From contig NZ_CAXUSG020000004.1 in NCBI RefSeq assembly GCF_964253915.1, positions 348,367 through 412,366 of the forward strand: a stretch of 64,000 nt of DNA, read 5' to 3'. Source of the stretch: Metarhizobium sp964253915. GTDB lineage: Bacteria; Pseudomonadota; Alphaproteobacteria; Rhizobiales; Rhizobiaceae. This document shows, piece by piece, positions 14,593 to 22,679 of this stretch. Within the stretch, counting starts at the first letter, position 1. Each line of letters starts with the position of its first letter. The notes beneath the pieces were generated by a model. That model was not told the origin of the DNA and did not search any database. It was given only the letters and a program-made list of their open reading frames with translations. A program made the translations under genes and the position numbers.

Positions 14593-16239
14593 ATGACAGC
14601 GACACCGATCAAACGCATTTTTTCCAACCGTCCGACAATCGGCAGCGTACCCTTGAGCGTCATGGCCGCCGTTTATGTGCTTTTCGCCACCAACTATACA
14701 TTCTGGTACCGTGCGGCGAACTATCTGGCGGATGATCAGAGTGCGCTGATCGCGCTCGCCGTCGGGCTGTCGGCGGCCTTCATCGCGCTGTTCACCGCGC
14801 TTTCGACGAAGTATCTCATCAAACCCGCCTTCATCGCGCTCATCATGGTGGGAACGCTGGCATCCTGGTTTACCGACCGGTTCGGCGTGGTGATCGACAT
14901 CGACATGATCGGCAACGCCGCCGAGACGACGGAGGCGGAGGCCGGTCACCTCCTGACGACGGGCTTCTTCCTGCATGTCCTGCTGGTGGGCATCGTGCCG
15001 TCGCTGTTGATCGCCTGGATCCGCATCGAGCACCGCCCGATTCTGAGCAAGGTCGGGCGCAATCTGGCGCTGATCATTCCGTGCCTGACGGTGTTTACGG
15101 TTGCCGGCTACGGTCACTTCAAGACGTTTGCCGCCACTTTCCGCGAACACAACGATCTCATGAGCATTCTCAATCCCATCATGCCGGTTGCAAGCGCGGT
15201 CAAGTATGCCGTGCGGCAGACTGAGGAACGGCATGTCGTCGTGCAGCCCCTCGGGACGGATGCGCGCCGCCTGGTCGCGGAAAACGGATCGACCAAGCCG
15301 CGCGTGCTCATCCTCGTTGCCGGCGAGACGGCGCGTGCGGCGAACTTTGCGCTGAACGGTTATGGCCGGCAGACCAATCCGGAGCTCGAGACGCAGGACA
15401 TCACCTATTTCCCGGATACGGTCAGCTGCGGCACGGCGACGGCCGTTTCCCTGCCGTGCATGTTTTCGGTCTATGGCCGTGATGACTATACCCACGAGAA
15501 GGGACGCTCGACCGAAAATCTCATGGACGTGCTGACCCATGCCGGCATCAAGGCGGAATGGTGGGACAACAATACCGGGCCGAAAGGCATCGCCGACCGC
15601 ATTGCCTCGGTGAACCTGTCCACCTCCGGCGACACGCGTTTCTGCGTCAACGACGAATGCCAGGACGGTATCTTTCTCGATCGCCTCGATGCCTGGCTCG
15701 ATAGCGTGAAACAGGACAGCGTGCTCGTGCTGCATCAACTCGGCAGCCATGGGCCGGCCTATTACCAGCGTTATCCGGAGGCGTTCCGGCATTTCAAGCC
15801 GGATTGCCGTACCGCCGAATTCAGCAAGTGCACGCCGGAAGAGATCGTCAACGCCTACGACAATTCCATCCTCTATACCGATCATATCCTGTCGGCCTTG
15901 ATCGACAAGCTCAAGGGCCGGTCGTCGACGCTCGCCGGCGCCATGGTCTATGTCTCCGACCACGGCGAGTCGCTGGGGGAAAACGGCATATACCTGCATG
16001 GTGCCCCATACGTCTTTGCGCCGGCCGAACAGACGCATGTGCCGTTCCTCGTCTGGCTGGACCAGGATTTCGCTGCCGCCTTCGGCCTCGACCGTCCGTG
16101 TTTCGACGGCTCGTCCGTGCAGCCGCGCTCGCAGGACAATCTGTTCCATAGCGTGCTCGGCATGATGAACGTCTCCACCAAGGCTTACGATCGTTCGCTC
16201 GACATCTTTGCCGCCTGTGCCGGGAAGCCGACCTCCTGA
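14593..16239 (+). CDS. eptA: Lipid A phosphoethanolamine transferase EptA
   Basis: This 548-residue inner-membrane enzyme has five N-terminal transmembrane helices (within about 15-175) and a periplasmic alkaline-phosphatase-like domain. The nucleophile threonine is T281 in SCGTATAVSLPCMF. Metal-site segments are LVAGETARAANF and YVSDHGESLGENG, and cysteines for stabilising disulfides are present (DTRFCVNDECQDG; FKPDCRTAEFSKC). It transfers phosphoethanolamine from phosphatidylethanolamine to lipid A, lowering negative charge and cationic-peptide binding. ATG 14593 gives the family length; earlier in-frame starts lack ribosome sites. The downstream regulator pair makes a pmrCAB-like arrangement. 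Confidence 0.93.
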   Translation: MTATPIKRIFSNRPTIGSVPLSVMAAVYVLFATNYTFWYRAANYLADDQSALIALAVGLSAAFIALFTALSTKYLIKPAFIALIMVGTLASWFTDRFGVVIDIDMIGNAAETTEAEAGHLLTTGFFLHVLLVGIVPSLLIAWIRIEHRPILSKVGRNLALIIPCLTVFTVAGYGHFKTFAATFREHNDLMSILNPIMPVASAVKYAVRQTEERHVVVQPLGTDARRLVAENGSTKPRVLILVAGETARAANFALNGYGRQTNPELETQDITYFPDTVSCGTATAVSLPCMFSVYGRDDYTHEKGRSTENLMDVLTHAGIKAEWWDNNTGPKGIADRIASVNLSTSGDTRFCVNDECQDGIFLDRLDAWLDSVKQDSVLVLHQLGSHGPAYYQRYPEAFRHFKPDCRTAEFSKCTPEEIVNAYDNSILYTDHILSALIDKLKGRSSTLAGAMVYVSDHGESLGENGIYLHGAPYVFAPAEQTHVPFLVWLDQDFAAAFGLDRPCFDGSSVQPRSQDNLFHSVLGMMNVSTKAYDRSLDIFAACAGKPTS

Positions 16240-16304
16240 CCGCTGCACTTGACGCACGTGCCATGAACTCGCTACGGCATTGCTCTTACAGCAAGGATGC
16301 CGGC

Positions 16305-16958
16305 ATGAGAGTTCTTCTGGTGGAAGATGATGCCATTCTCGGCGAAGCCGTGCACGACCACGTCGCCGCCAATGGCCATGCCGTCGACTGGTTCCGGCTG
16401 TTGGACGATGCGCGCAGCGCGACGCTGACCACCCAATACGGGCTGATCCTGCTCGACCTGCGCCTTCCCGATGGCAGCGGCCTGGAGCTGTTGCGGGTTC
16501 TGCGGGCGAAAGGCGATGCGACGCCGGTGATCATCCTGACGGCGCATGACCAGATTTCCGACCGCATCGAAGGGCTGAACAGCGGTGCCGACGACTATCT
16601 GGTGAAGCCGTTCGACCTTGGGGAACTGACGGCACGCATGCTCGCCGTCTCCCGCCGGCATGGCGGCAATTCCGTTTCCCTCATCCGCCTTGCCGGCCTG
16701 GAGATCGACCAGCGTTCGCGAAGCCTGCGTGTCGATGGCCGCGAGGTGCCGCTCAGCAGCCGCGAATGGTCGGTACTCGACACGCTGTGCGGCCGCATCG
16801 GCGCCATCGTCTCGAAAGCGCAGATCGAGGAAGCGCTGTATGCCTTCGGTTCGGAGATCGAAAGCAACACGGTGGAAGTCTATGTCAGTCGCTTGCGCAA
16901 GAAGATCGGACGAGACCGGGTGCAGACCGTGCGCGGCGTCGGCTACAGCCTGAAATGA
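16305..16958 (+). CDS. OmpR/PhoB-family response regulator (PmrA/QseB-like)
   Basis: This 217-residue protein combines a receiver domain (1-120; acidic pocket EDD, phospho-acceptor D51 in LLDLRLPDGSG, lysine in LVKPFDLGEL) with a winged-helix DNA-binding domain (IESNTVEVYVSRLRKKIG, ending VRGVGYSLK). ATG 16305 has AAGGA upstream. It lies 65 bp after eptA and overlaps the histidine kinase by 4 bp. The order eptA-regulator-kinase parallels pmrCAB, so control of eptA is likely but inferred. Confidence 0.92.
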   Translation: MRVLLVEDDAILGEAVHDHVAANGHAVDWFRLLDDARSATLTTQYGLILLDLRLPDGSGLELLRVLRAKGDATPVIILTAHDQISDRIEGLNSGADDYLVKPFDLGELTARMLAVSRRHGGNSVSLIRLAGLEIDQRSRSLRVDGREVPLSSREWSVLDTLCGRIGAIVSKAQIEEALYAFGSEIESNTVEVYVSRLRKKIGRDRVQTVRGVGYSLK

Positions 16959-18304
16959 AACGAATGGCAAAACGCAGCTTCAGCATCACCCGCCGCCTGA
17001 CAATCACCCTCACCGCCGTCGTGACCGTGTTCTGGCTGATGGCAGCCGGTTTCGGCATGATGGTCATGCAGGACGAATTCACCGAGATATTCGACAGTTC
17101 CCTGAAAGAAACCGGCGAGCGCCTGATGCCGCTGGTCGTCGACGACCTGTTGCAGCAGGAAGCCTCGGGCGGCCCGCGCCGGCTGGAGGCGCCCACCATC
17201 GCCCATGGCGAGGATTACCTGATCTACCAGGTGCGCGATTCGGCCGGCAGCGTCATCCTGCATTCGCACGATGCGACGCAGGCGCCTTTCGACGCGCCGT
17301 TGCAGCAGGGGTTCCACGACACGAGCGACTACCGGATCTATACGGCCGCTTCGGTGGACGGCAGCATCTTCGTCCAGATCGCCGATGCCTTCGACCATCG
17401 CAGCGAAGCGATGATCGAGGGTGGTTTTGCGCTGTTGCTGCCGCTTCTGATCCTGTTGCCCGCCAGCATCTTCGCCATCCGCTTTACCGTGCGGCGGCTG
17501 CTGTCTCCGATCGACGATCTCCGGCTGGCCATCGGCACCAAGGACGGCGGTAACATGGCGCCGGTCGAAAGAGAGACGCTGCCGCGCGAATTGCAGCCGA
17601 TCGCCCATTCGGTCAACCTGCTCTTGACGCGTCTGCGGGCCGCGCTGGAAGCGGAGCGGGAGTTTACCGCCAATAGCGCCCACGAACTGCGCACGCCGAT
17701 TGCCGGCGCCCTGGCGCAGACCCAGCGGCTGGTCGAGGAATTGCCGCCCGGCGCCTTGCAGGGCCGGGCCCGGCAGGTGGAAACATCCCTCGGCAAGCTG
17801 GCCCGGCTGTCGGAAAAGCTGCTGCAACTGTCGCGTGCCGAAGCCGGCATCGGCGGTGGCGAACCCGTCGATCTTTCGCCAATCCTGTCGCTGTTCGTCG
17901 AAGATGCACGGCGGAGCCCGCTTGGTCAGGGACGGCTCAATGTTCAGCCGGAAACGCTCCCGCGCCTGGAGCGTCCGGTCAATGCGGATGCCTTCGCCAT
18001 TGTCGTCCGCAACCTGGTTGAAAATGCGCTGCTGCACAGCCCGCCGGACAGCCCGGTCGAGATCGAGCTTCAGCCGCAGGGCGTGATCCGCATCCTCAAC
18101 CGGGGAGCGGCTCTGGCTCCCGACGTGCTGGCCGGTATCCGCAGCCGTTTCAGCCGAGGACCGACAACCGCCGCGGGTTCCGGCCTCGGCCTTGCCATCG
18201 TCTCCAGCCTCGTGGAGCAGATGAATGGCGAGTTGCAGCTTCTTTCTCCCCCGGACGGACGTCGCGACGGTTTCGAGGCAAGGATCGTTTTGACCGCTCG
18301 CTGA
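16955..18304 (+). CDS. Sensor histidine kinase (PmrB/QseC-like)
   Basis: This 449-residue membrane kinase has a transmembrane helix (about 15-37), a periplasmic sensor region (about 40-155), a second helix (about 156-178) and a HAMP-like segment. The phosphorylated histidine is H243 in NSAHELRTPI. The ATP-binding domain shows NLVENALLHSP (N box) and GSGLGLAIVSS (G box). The start ATG overlaps the response regulator stop (ATGA). The periplasmic region has several acidic residues but no clear ExxE iron motif typical of PmrB. Confidence 0.92.
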   Translation: MKRMAKRSFSITRRLTITLTAVVTVFWLMAAGFGMMVMQDEFTEIFDSSLKETGERLMPLVVDDLLQQEASGGPRRLEAPTIAHGEDYLIYQVRDSAGSVILHSHDATQAPFDAPLQQGFHDTSDYRIYTAASVDGSIFVQIADAFDHRSEAMIEGGFALLLPLLILLPASIFAIRFTVRRLLSPIDDLRLAIGTKDGGNMAPVERETLPRELQPIAHSVNLLLTRLRAALEAEREFTANSAHELRTPIAGALAQTQRLVEELPPGALQGRARQVETSLGKLARLSEKLLQLSRAEAGIGGGEPVDLSPILSLFVEDARRSPLGQGRLNVQPETLPRLERPVNADAFAIVVRNLVENALLHSPPDSPVEIELQPQGVIRILNRGAALAPDVLAGIRSRFSRGPTTAAGSGLGLAIVSSLVEQMNGELQLLSPPDGRRDGFEARIVLTAR

Positions 18305-18320
18305 CGGCTGAGCATCCGCA

Positions 18321-18470
18321 CTACGGATATTGGTGGATCGTGTGGGGGTCTTTCCAAGCCGCATATTGCGGCCGGGCTTTCAGCTCGTGCGCGCGGCTGA
18401 GGGGGATCAGCGCCAGGACAGCCGCGAATGTCGCGCCAATGACAAGTATTGGAAGATTCTTCAGAAACAT
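18321..18470 (-). CDS. 49-residue exported or membrane micro-protein
   Basis: ATG 18470 is preceded closely by AGGGTGG. The product has a hydrophobic segment (LPILVIGATFAAVLALIPLS) ending SRAH, which could be a signal anchor or signal peptide, then a polar tail (ELKARPQYAAWKDPHTIHQ). It is convergent with the histidine kinase gene, 16 bp from its stop. It is comparable in type to the 31-residue protein at 14323-14418. No family is recognised. Confidence 0.5.
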   Translation of the reverse strand: MFLKNLPILVIGATFAAVLALIPLSRAHELKARPQYAAWKDPHTIHQYP

Positions 18471-18593
18471 CGGCCACCCTGTGAATGGGATGGTTCTGCA
18501 CGGTTTTCCTGACACGCAGCTGAATATCGAACTGACGATTTTTGGGGAGGATCGTCGGCGATTTCAGCAGGCGCAAAACCCTGAAGGTACAAA

Positions 18594-18625
18594 AGCGAAA
18601 AAGGCCTCCGATTTCTCAGAAGCCC
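18594..18625 (-). terminator. Rho-independent terminator after tRNA-Val
   Basis: On the minus strand a GGCTTCTGA / TCGGAGGCC stem (with G-U pairs) with a GAAA loop is followed by TTTTTCGCTTTT. It lies 22 bases past the tRNA 3' end and fits termination of the tRNA transcript. Confidence 0.7.
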
Positions 18626-18646
18626 TGGCTTTTCAGCGAATTAGGA

Positions 18647-18721
<75 letters not shown>

Positions 18722-18803
18722 ATCCGATGAGGCGCATACATCACAAAACCGGTTGGAGCGTCAACTGCTTTTTTTCCGGTTTGTGATGATTTTTTGAAAA
18801 GCC

Positions 18804-19166
18804 CTAGGCCACAAGGAGTTTGTTGACCTCGTTGACGAGGTCGCGCAGGTGGAAAGGCTTGGAAAGGACCTTCGCATCCTTCGGAGCCTTCGAATCAGGG
18901 TTCAATGCAACGGCCGCAAAACCGGTGATGAACATCACCTTGAGGTCCGGATCCAGTTCCGTCGCCCGGCGGGCCAGCTCGATGCCGTCCATTTCGGGCA
19001 TGACGATGTCGGTCAAGAGCAACGAGAAGGGCTCTTCGCGCAACCGGTCGTAGGCGCTCGCCCCGTTGTCGAAGGAGGAGACCTTATATCCTGCTTTTTC
19101 CAGGGCTTTGACCAAAAAGCGACGCATATCGTTGTCGTCTTCGGCGAGAAGAATTTTCTGACTCAT
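18804..19166 (-). CDS. cpdR: CpdR-type single-domain response regulator
   Basis: This 120-residue stand-alone receiver has its acidic pocket in AEDDNDMRRF, phospho-acceptor D53 in LLTDIVMPEMDGIELARRA, the T/S switch in VMFITGFAAVAL and lysine in VLSKPFHLRDL. These stretches match CpdR, the adaptor that primes ClpXP to degrade cell-cycle proteins in Caulobacter and Sinorhizobium when unphosphorylated (phosphate comes from the CckA-ChpT relay). The divergent N-formylglutamate amidohydrolase neighbour is the usual cpdR context in Rhizobiales. Confidence 0.93.
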   Translation of the reverse strand: MSQKILLAEDDNDMRRFLVKALEKAGYKVSSFDNGASAYDRLREEPFSLLLTDIVMPEMDGIELARRATELDPDLKVMFITGFAAVALNPDSKAPKDAKVLSKPFHLRDLVNEVNKLLVA

Positions 19167-19361
19167 CAAATTGACCGTTATTCGATTCTTATAGGGGTGT
19201 ATCAGCGCATCAAGATAGATGGCCCGCGGTAAAGATCCGGTGAATCCTGCCGCGTACGCAAACGAATTCACTGGATAGATAGTATGGACTTGCCGTCGGG
19301 CAACTGGCAACATACGCGAAGCATCGACTTTATGACATGGTAAAGACAAAAAAGAGGCTGA

Positions 19362-20246
19362 ATGGAGCACATGCCGAGCGATTGCGGCCTGTTCGAGGTC
19401 CGGGAACCCGAGGCGCAACGCATTCCTTTCGTCTATAACTCGCCTCACAGCGGCCGCGCCTATCCTGTCGATTTCGTCGAACAGTCCCGTCTTGATCCAT
19501 CCTCGCTCCGCCGGTCCGAAGATCATTTTGTGGATGAACTGTTTTCCTCCGCCGTCGAACTCGGCGCCCCGCTTCTCCTCGCCCATTTTCCGCGTGCCTT
19601 CGTCGATGTGAATCGCGAGCCTTACGAACTCGATCCGCGCATGTTCGACGGCAGCCTGCCGCCCTATGCCAATATCGGCTCGGTGCGGGTCGCCGGCGGG
19701 CTCGGCACCATTCCGCGTATCGTCGCCGAAAACATGGAGATCTATTCGAGGCGCCTCTCCGTCGAGGAGGGGCTGGCGCGGGTCGAGGCGATCTACAAGC
19801 CCTACCATGCCTGCCTAAGGCGGCTAATTGCCCGTACGCACGTGCAGTTCGGTTTCGGGGTGCTGATCGACTGCCACTCCATGCCGGGCAACATCCGTGT
19901 CGCCGGCAGCAACATCCGGCCGGATTTTATCATCGGCGACCGCTACGGCACCAGCGCCTCTGCCGATCTGTCCCGCACGGCCATGCACATTCTCGAAGAT
20001 CTCGGCTTCACCGCCGTGCGCAACAAGCCCTATGCCGGTGGTTTCATCACCGAACATTACGGACGCCCGGCGCGGGGCTTGCACGCGCTGCAGATCGAGG
20101 TGAACCGGTCGCTGTATGTCGATGAGACGAGCCTGCTGAAACGCCCGCAATTTCCGGCGATCGCCGCAGCGATTGCGTCCTTCATGCGGCAGATGGCCGA
20201 TTATGTCGACCTCTATGCCTCGCACGGCGCCCTGGCCGCCGAATAA
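19362..20246 (+). CDS. N-formylglutamate amidohydrolase family protein
   Basis: This 294-residue protein of the HutG/FGase family shows YNSPHSGRAYP, the VDVNREPYELDPRMF stretch, IDCHSMPG (metal-binding histidine) and AGGFITEHYGRP. Family members hydrolyse N-formyl-L-glutamate to formate and glutamate in histidine degradation, but no other hut genes are nearby, so the physiological substrate is uncertain. AGAGG precedes ATG 19362. The gene is divergent from cpdR. Confidence 0.87.
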   Translation: MEHMPSDCGLFEVREPEAQRIPFVYNSPHSGRAYPVDFVEQSRLDPSSLRRSEDHFVDELFSSAVELGAPLLLAHFPRAFVDVNREPYELDPRMFDGSLPPYANIGSVRVAGGLGTIPRIVAENMEIYSRRLSVEEGLARVEAIYKPYHACLRRLIARTHVQFGFGVLIDCHSMPGNIRVAGSNIRPDFIIGDRYGTSASADLSRTAMHILEDLGFTAVRNKPYAGGFITEHYGRPARGLHALQIEVNRSLYVDETSLLKRPQFPAIAAAIASFMRQMADYVDLYASHGALAAE

Positions 20247-20291
20247 GGCGCATCTTCCCCGGATACCTTCGAAACAGGCTGCGCCGCGGGC

Positions 20292-20369
20292 AAAAAAAAC
20301 CGCGCTTTGCGGCGCGGCTAAGTCTAGGGAGGAAACACCCAAGGAGGGTATTTACAGTCAGAAGACTGT
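20292..20369 (-). ncRNA. suhB/mmgR-like small RNA (candidate)
   Basis: On the minus strand, about 78 nt fold as a 5' hairpin (CAGTC TTCT GACTG), a short ACCC/GGGT hairpin with CCTCC in the loop, a single-stranded TTTCCTCCC stretch, and a strong terminator (CCGCGC..GCGCGG plus eight U). Two anti-Shine-Dalgarno CCUCC motifs, the length of about 77 nt and the position next to an inositol-monophosphatase-family gene match the alphaproteobacterial suhB motif/mmgR sRNA family. A near-consensus promoter lies just upstream. Family assignment is from memory of its features, not from a covariance search. Confidence 0.72.
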
Positions 20370-20375
20370 GAGTGA

Positions 20376-20404
20376 ACAATAATTTTGCACTGCACAAATG
20401 TCAA
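20376..20404 (-). promoter_or_regulatory. Sigma-70 promoter of the small RNA
   Basis: On the minus strand, TTGACA (20404-20399) and TATTGT (20381-20376) are separated by exactly 17 bp. Transcription is expected to begin about 20369-20370, giving an RNA of about 78 nt ending in the U-tract at 20292. This is one of the few near-perfect -35 boxes in the window. Confidence 0.7.
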
Positions 20405-20486
20405 GCAGAAATGTGGCTTTTGTGTTGCGATGCCAAAAGTGCGCCTGGTGGTCGTGCTGCATTTGCAATCGCGCGCTTTTGCTCTA

Positions 20487-21296
20487 ATGAATGCTGACCC
20501 CTCCCTGTTGCCGGATTTCCCCATGTTTCCAGATCGCGCTTTCTTCTACCGACTGGCGGATGCCGCCAAGGCCGAAACCCTGCCGCGTTTCCGCACGGGG
20601 CTTGATGTCGTCAACAAGCAGGCCTCGGGTTTCGACCCGGTGACCGAAGGTGATCAGGCTGCGGAGGCTGCGATCCGCGCGCTCATAACCGAGCGTTTTC
20701 CCGAGCACGGCATCCTGGGCGAAGAGCATGGCAATGTCGGCCTCGACCGCGACCACATCTGGGTCATCGATCCGATCGACGGCACGCGCGCCTTCATTTC
20801 CGGCGTGCCGGTATGGGGAACGCTGATCGGCCTGCAGGATAAGGGCCGTTCGGTGATGGGGCTGATGGACCAGCCGTTTACCGGCGAACGCTATTTCGCC
20901 GATGGTACCGCCTCCTGGTATGCCGGTCCGGACGGCGAGCGGCAAATTCACACGCGCGATTGCGGCGCGCTATCGAACGCGATCATGTTCACCACGTCGC
21001 CGCATATGTTCGTTGGCAACGATATCAACCGCTACCGTGTCATTGAGGACCGGGTGCGGCTGTTCCGCTATGGCATCGATTGTTATGCCTATGCGCTGCT
21101 GGCGGCCGGCCATATCGATCTGGTGATCGAGACCGGCCTGAAACCTTACGATGTCGGCGCACTGATCCCGCTCATCGAGCAGGCCGGCGGCGTCTTCACC
21201 AATTGGGAGGGCGGCCGTCCGGAAGCCGGTGGCAGGGTCATCGCTGCAGGCAGTGCGGCGGTGCATCGCGAGGCGCTCGACCTTCTGGCCGGCTGA
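20487..21296 (+). CDS. hisN: Inositol monophosphatase family phosphatase, probable histidinol-phosphatase
   Basis: This protein of about 269 residues has the IMPase fold and two-metal active site: GILGEEHG, WVIDPIDGTRAF and, near the C-terminus, KPYDVGALIPLIEQAGG. The sequence around FDPVTEGDQAAE is typical of the histidinol-phosphatase branch (HisN) in actinobacteria and rhizobia, not of SuhB proper. The start is uncertain: ATG 20487 and ATG 20523 are both possible and neither has a clear ribosome site. The small-RNA promoter reads away from it just upstream. Confidence 0.85.
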   Translation: MNADPSLLPDFPMFPDRAFFYRLADAAKAETLPRFRTGLDVVNKQASGFDPVTEGDQAAEAAIRALITERFPEHGILGEEHGNVGLDRDHIWVIDPIDGTRAFISGVPVWGTLIGLQDKGRSVMGLMDQPFTGERYFADGTASWYAGPDGERQIHTRDCGALSNAIMFTTSPHMFVGNDINRYRVIEDRVRLFRYGIDCYAYALLAAGHIDLVIETGLKPYDVGALIPLIEQAGGVFTNWEGGRPEAGGRVIAAGSAAVHREALDLLAG

Positions 21297-21302
21297 GAGA
21301 TT

Positions 21303-22271
21303 TCAGTCCGCCAGGGCGGTCGGCTGTTCGACGGCGTCGCTGCCGGGAATGAAGGCATGGATCGCGGCCAGCGCCTGGGCGCGATAGACATCTCTTTCTT
21401 GCAGGATCTCGTGGCGTGAGCCGTAGACCGTCACCAGCTGCGAAGCGCGGAAATAACGGGTCAGGCGTTCCTGCACGGCATAAGGGATGACGCCGTCGAG
21501 TGTCGGCGCAATCACCAGCGACGGGATGCGGATACGTGTCAGGTGTTCAGGCCGGGTGACACGGCGGATCGCCGTCACCGCCTCGCGCAGCCAGAGCGCT
21601 GTGGGCAGGCCGATGCCGAGTTCGGGGTGATTGACGAGGAAGGTGGCATTGCGGTTGAAGCGCCGCTCGTCGCTGGTCAGCGGATTGTTCTCGAAGCCGG
21701 AACGGATGGTCTTGCCGCCGACCTGCAACTTGCCGAGGCCGGCGAAGCAATAGAGCCGCGCCAGGCAATGAATAGCCGGCAACGACAGCGAGCGATGGGC
21801 GATGCCGATGAACGGCGCACATAGCACCATGCGTTCAATGCGGCTTTCCAGCCGGGCGGCGGCGGAAAGGGCGATCAGGCTGCCGGTGGAATGGCCGAGC
21901 AGGAAAAACGGCATGCGCGTATCCGGCAACACCACGTCTTCCAGGAAGGTCAACAGGTCGCGTTCGTAATCGGAGAAGCGGCGGACATGGCCGCGCATGC
22001 CGTCGCGCAGCAACCGCTGTGAACCGCCCTGTCCGCGAAGGTCGTAGGTGGCGACCCAGAGACCCCGGTCGTTGAGATCGCGGATCGTCTCGAAATATTT
22101 CTCGATGCATTCGTTGCGACCGCCCAACAGGACCACGGTCCCGCGCGCCGGCACGACAGCCGAACGGAACACGCCGTATCGCAGCCGGGTGCCGTCATGG
22201 GCGGTAAAATAGGAAGCGGTGTAATTGTCCGGTGCCGGATTGTCCGGCGTGGCAAAAAACGTGGCGCCCAT
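21303..22271 (-). CDS. Alpha/beta hydrolase, monoacylglycerol-lipase/lysophospholipase-like
   Basis: This 322-residue serine hydrolase has the nucleophile elbow GHSTGS (about residue 125), the oxyanion region VVLLGGRNECIEKYFE, DLRGQGGS, an acidic residue in APTLDGVIPY, and the catalytic histidine in GSRHEILQERD. This matches PldB/Hydrolase_4-type lipases acting on lyso-phospholipids or monoacylglycerol. It is convergent with hisN (6 bp apart). Its own 5' side carries the small-RNA-like element at 22344-22460 on the same strand. Confidence 0.87.
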   Translation of the reverse strand: MGATFFATPDNPAPDNYTASYFTAHDGTRLRYGVFRSAVVPARGTVVLLGGRNECIEKYFETIRDLNDRGLWVATYDLRGQGGSQRLLRDGMRGHVRRFSDYERDLLTFLEDVVLPDTRMPFFLLGHSTGSLIALSAAARLESRIERMVLCAPFIGIAHRSLSLPAIHCLARLYCFAGLGKLQVGGKTIRSGFENNPLTSDERRFNRNATFLVNHPELGIGLPTALWLREAVTAIRRVTRPEHLTRIRIPSLVIAPTLDGVIPYAVQERLTRYFRASQLVTVYGSRHEILQERDVYRAQALAAIHAFIPGSDAVEQPTALAD

Positions 22272-22343
22272 GAATTCGGATCGTCCTTCTGCAAGTCGGC
22301 AGCGGCCTTCTGTGCCTTGAGCCGTATCGTAACAGCAAAAAAT

Positions 22344-22460
22344 TAAAAGAAAAAAGGCCGGCCACGCGAACTTGAGGGGGGAGGGGGAGCGTGGGCCGGC
22401 CGGAAGAGGACTGAAGGGGGACGTTTACTTCAGTCGTCAGGAGCAGTCCGCTCCCAATGA
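22344..22460 (-). ncRNA. Small RNA candidate with C-rich loops (alpha-r14-like)
   Basis: The minus strand carries three consecutive hairpins: GGAGC..GCTCC (22455-22440), GACTGAAG..CTTCAGTC with a CCCC-containing loop (22435-22409), and a 12-bp stem with one bulge (GGCCGGCC..GGCCGGCC, 22401-22356) whose 21-nt loop is TCCCCCTCCCCCCTC-rich. U-rich sequence follows. Exposed CCUCC-type loops in serial hairpins are the hallmark of the rhizobial alpha-r14 (NfeR1-type) sRNAs. An alternative is an attenuating leader of the hydrolase gene that starts 73 bp downstream on the same strand. Confidence 0.6.
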
Positions 22461-22581
22461 CGACCTTTTTAGCGCGGTGAAGCTGAACCGGCGCCGAAGA
22501 GGCCATTCATGTTGGGTTCATGCCGGAAAATGCGGAAAAAACCTCTTGAACGGCCCAAAAGACATCCCCATCTCTTGGGAG

Positions 22582-22679
22582 CGGGCGCCAATAAGGGTCC
22601 GCAGAGAAATGCTCCGCCATCGCCCCATGCGGGATGCCGGATGTTGAAAACCGCAAACCGTCGCTCAAAGGAGGACACC
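22582..22679 (+). promoter_or_regulatory. ROSE-like RNA thermometer in the hsp20 leader
   Basis: The last bases before the hsp20 start read GTCGCTCAAAGGAGGACACC. TCGCT (consensus UYGCU) faces AGGAGG across a short loop, allowing U-A, C-G, G-G and C-G pairs that hide the ribosome site. This is the defining 3' hairpin of ROSE elements, which control small heat-shock genes in rhizobia. The upstream leader is GC-rich and can form further hairpins. The 5' boundary is approximate. Confidence 0.62.

Noticed and set aside
14542..16257. A 571-codon frame antisense to eptA
   Set aside because: eptA has the catalytic threonine and metal motifs; the antisense frame has low-complexity His/Arg content typical of mirrors.
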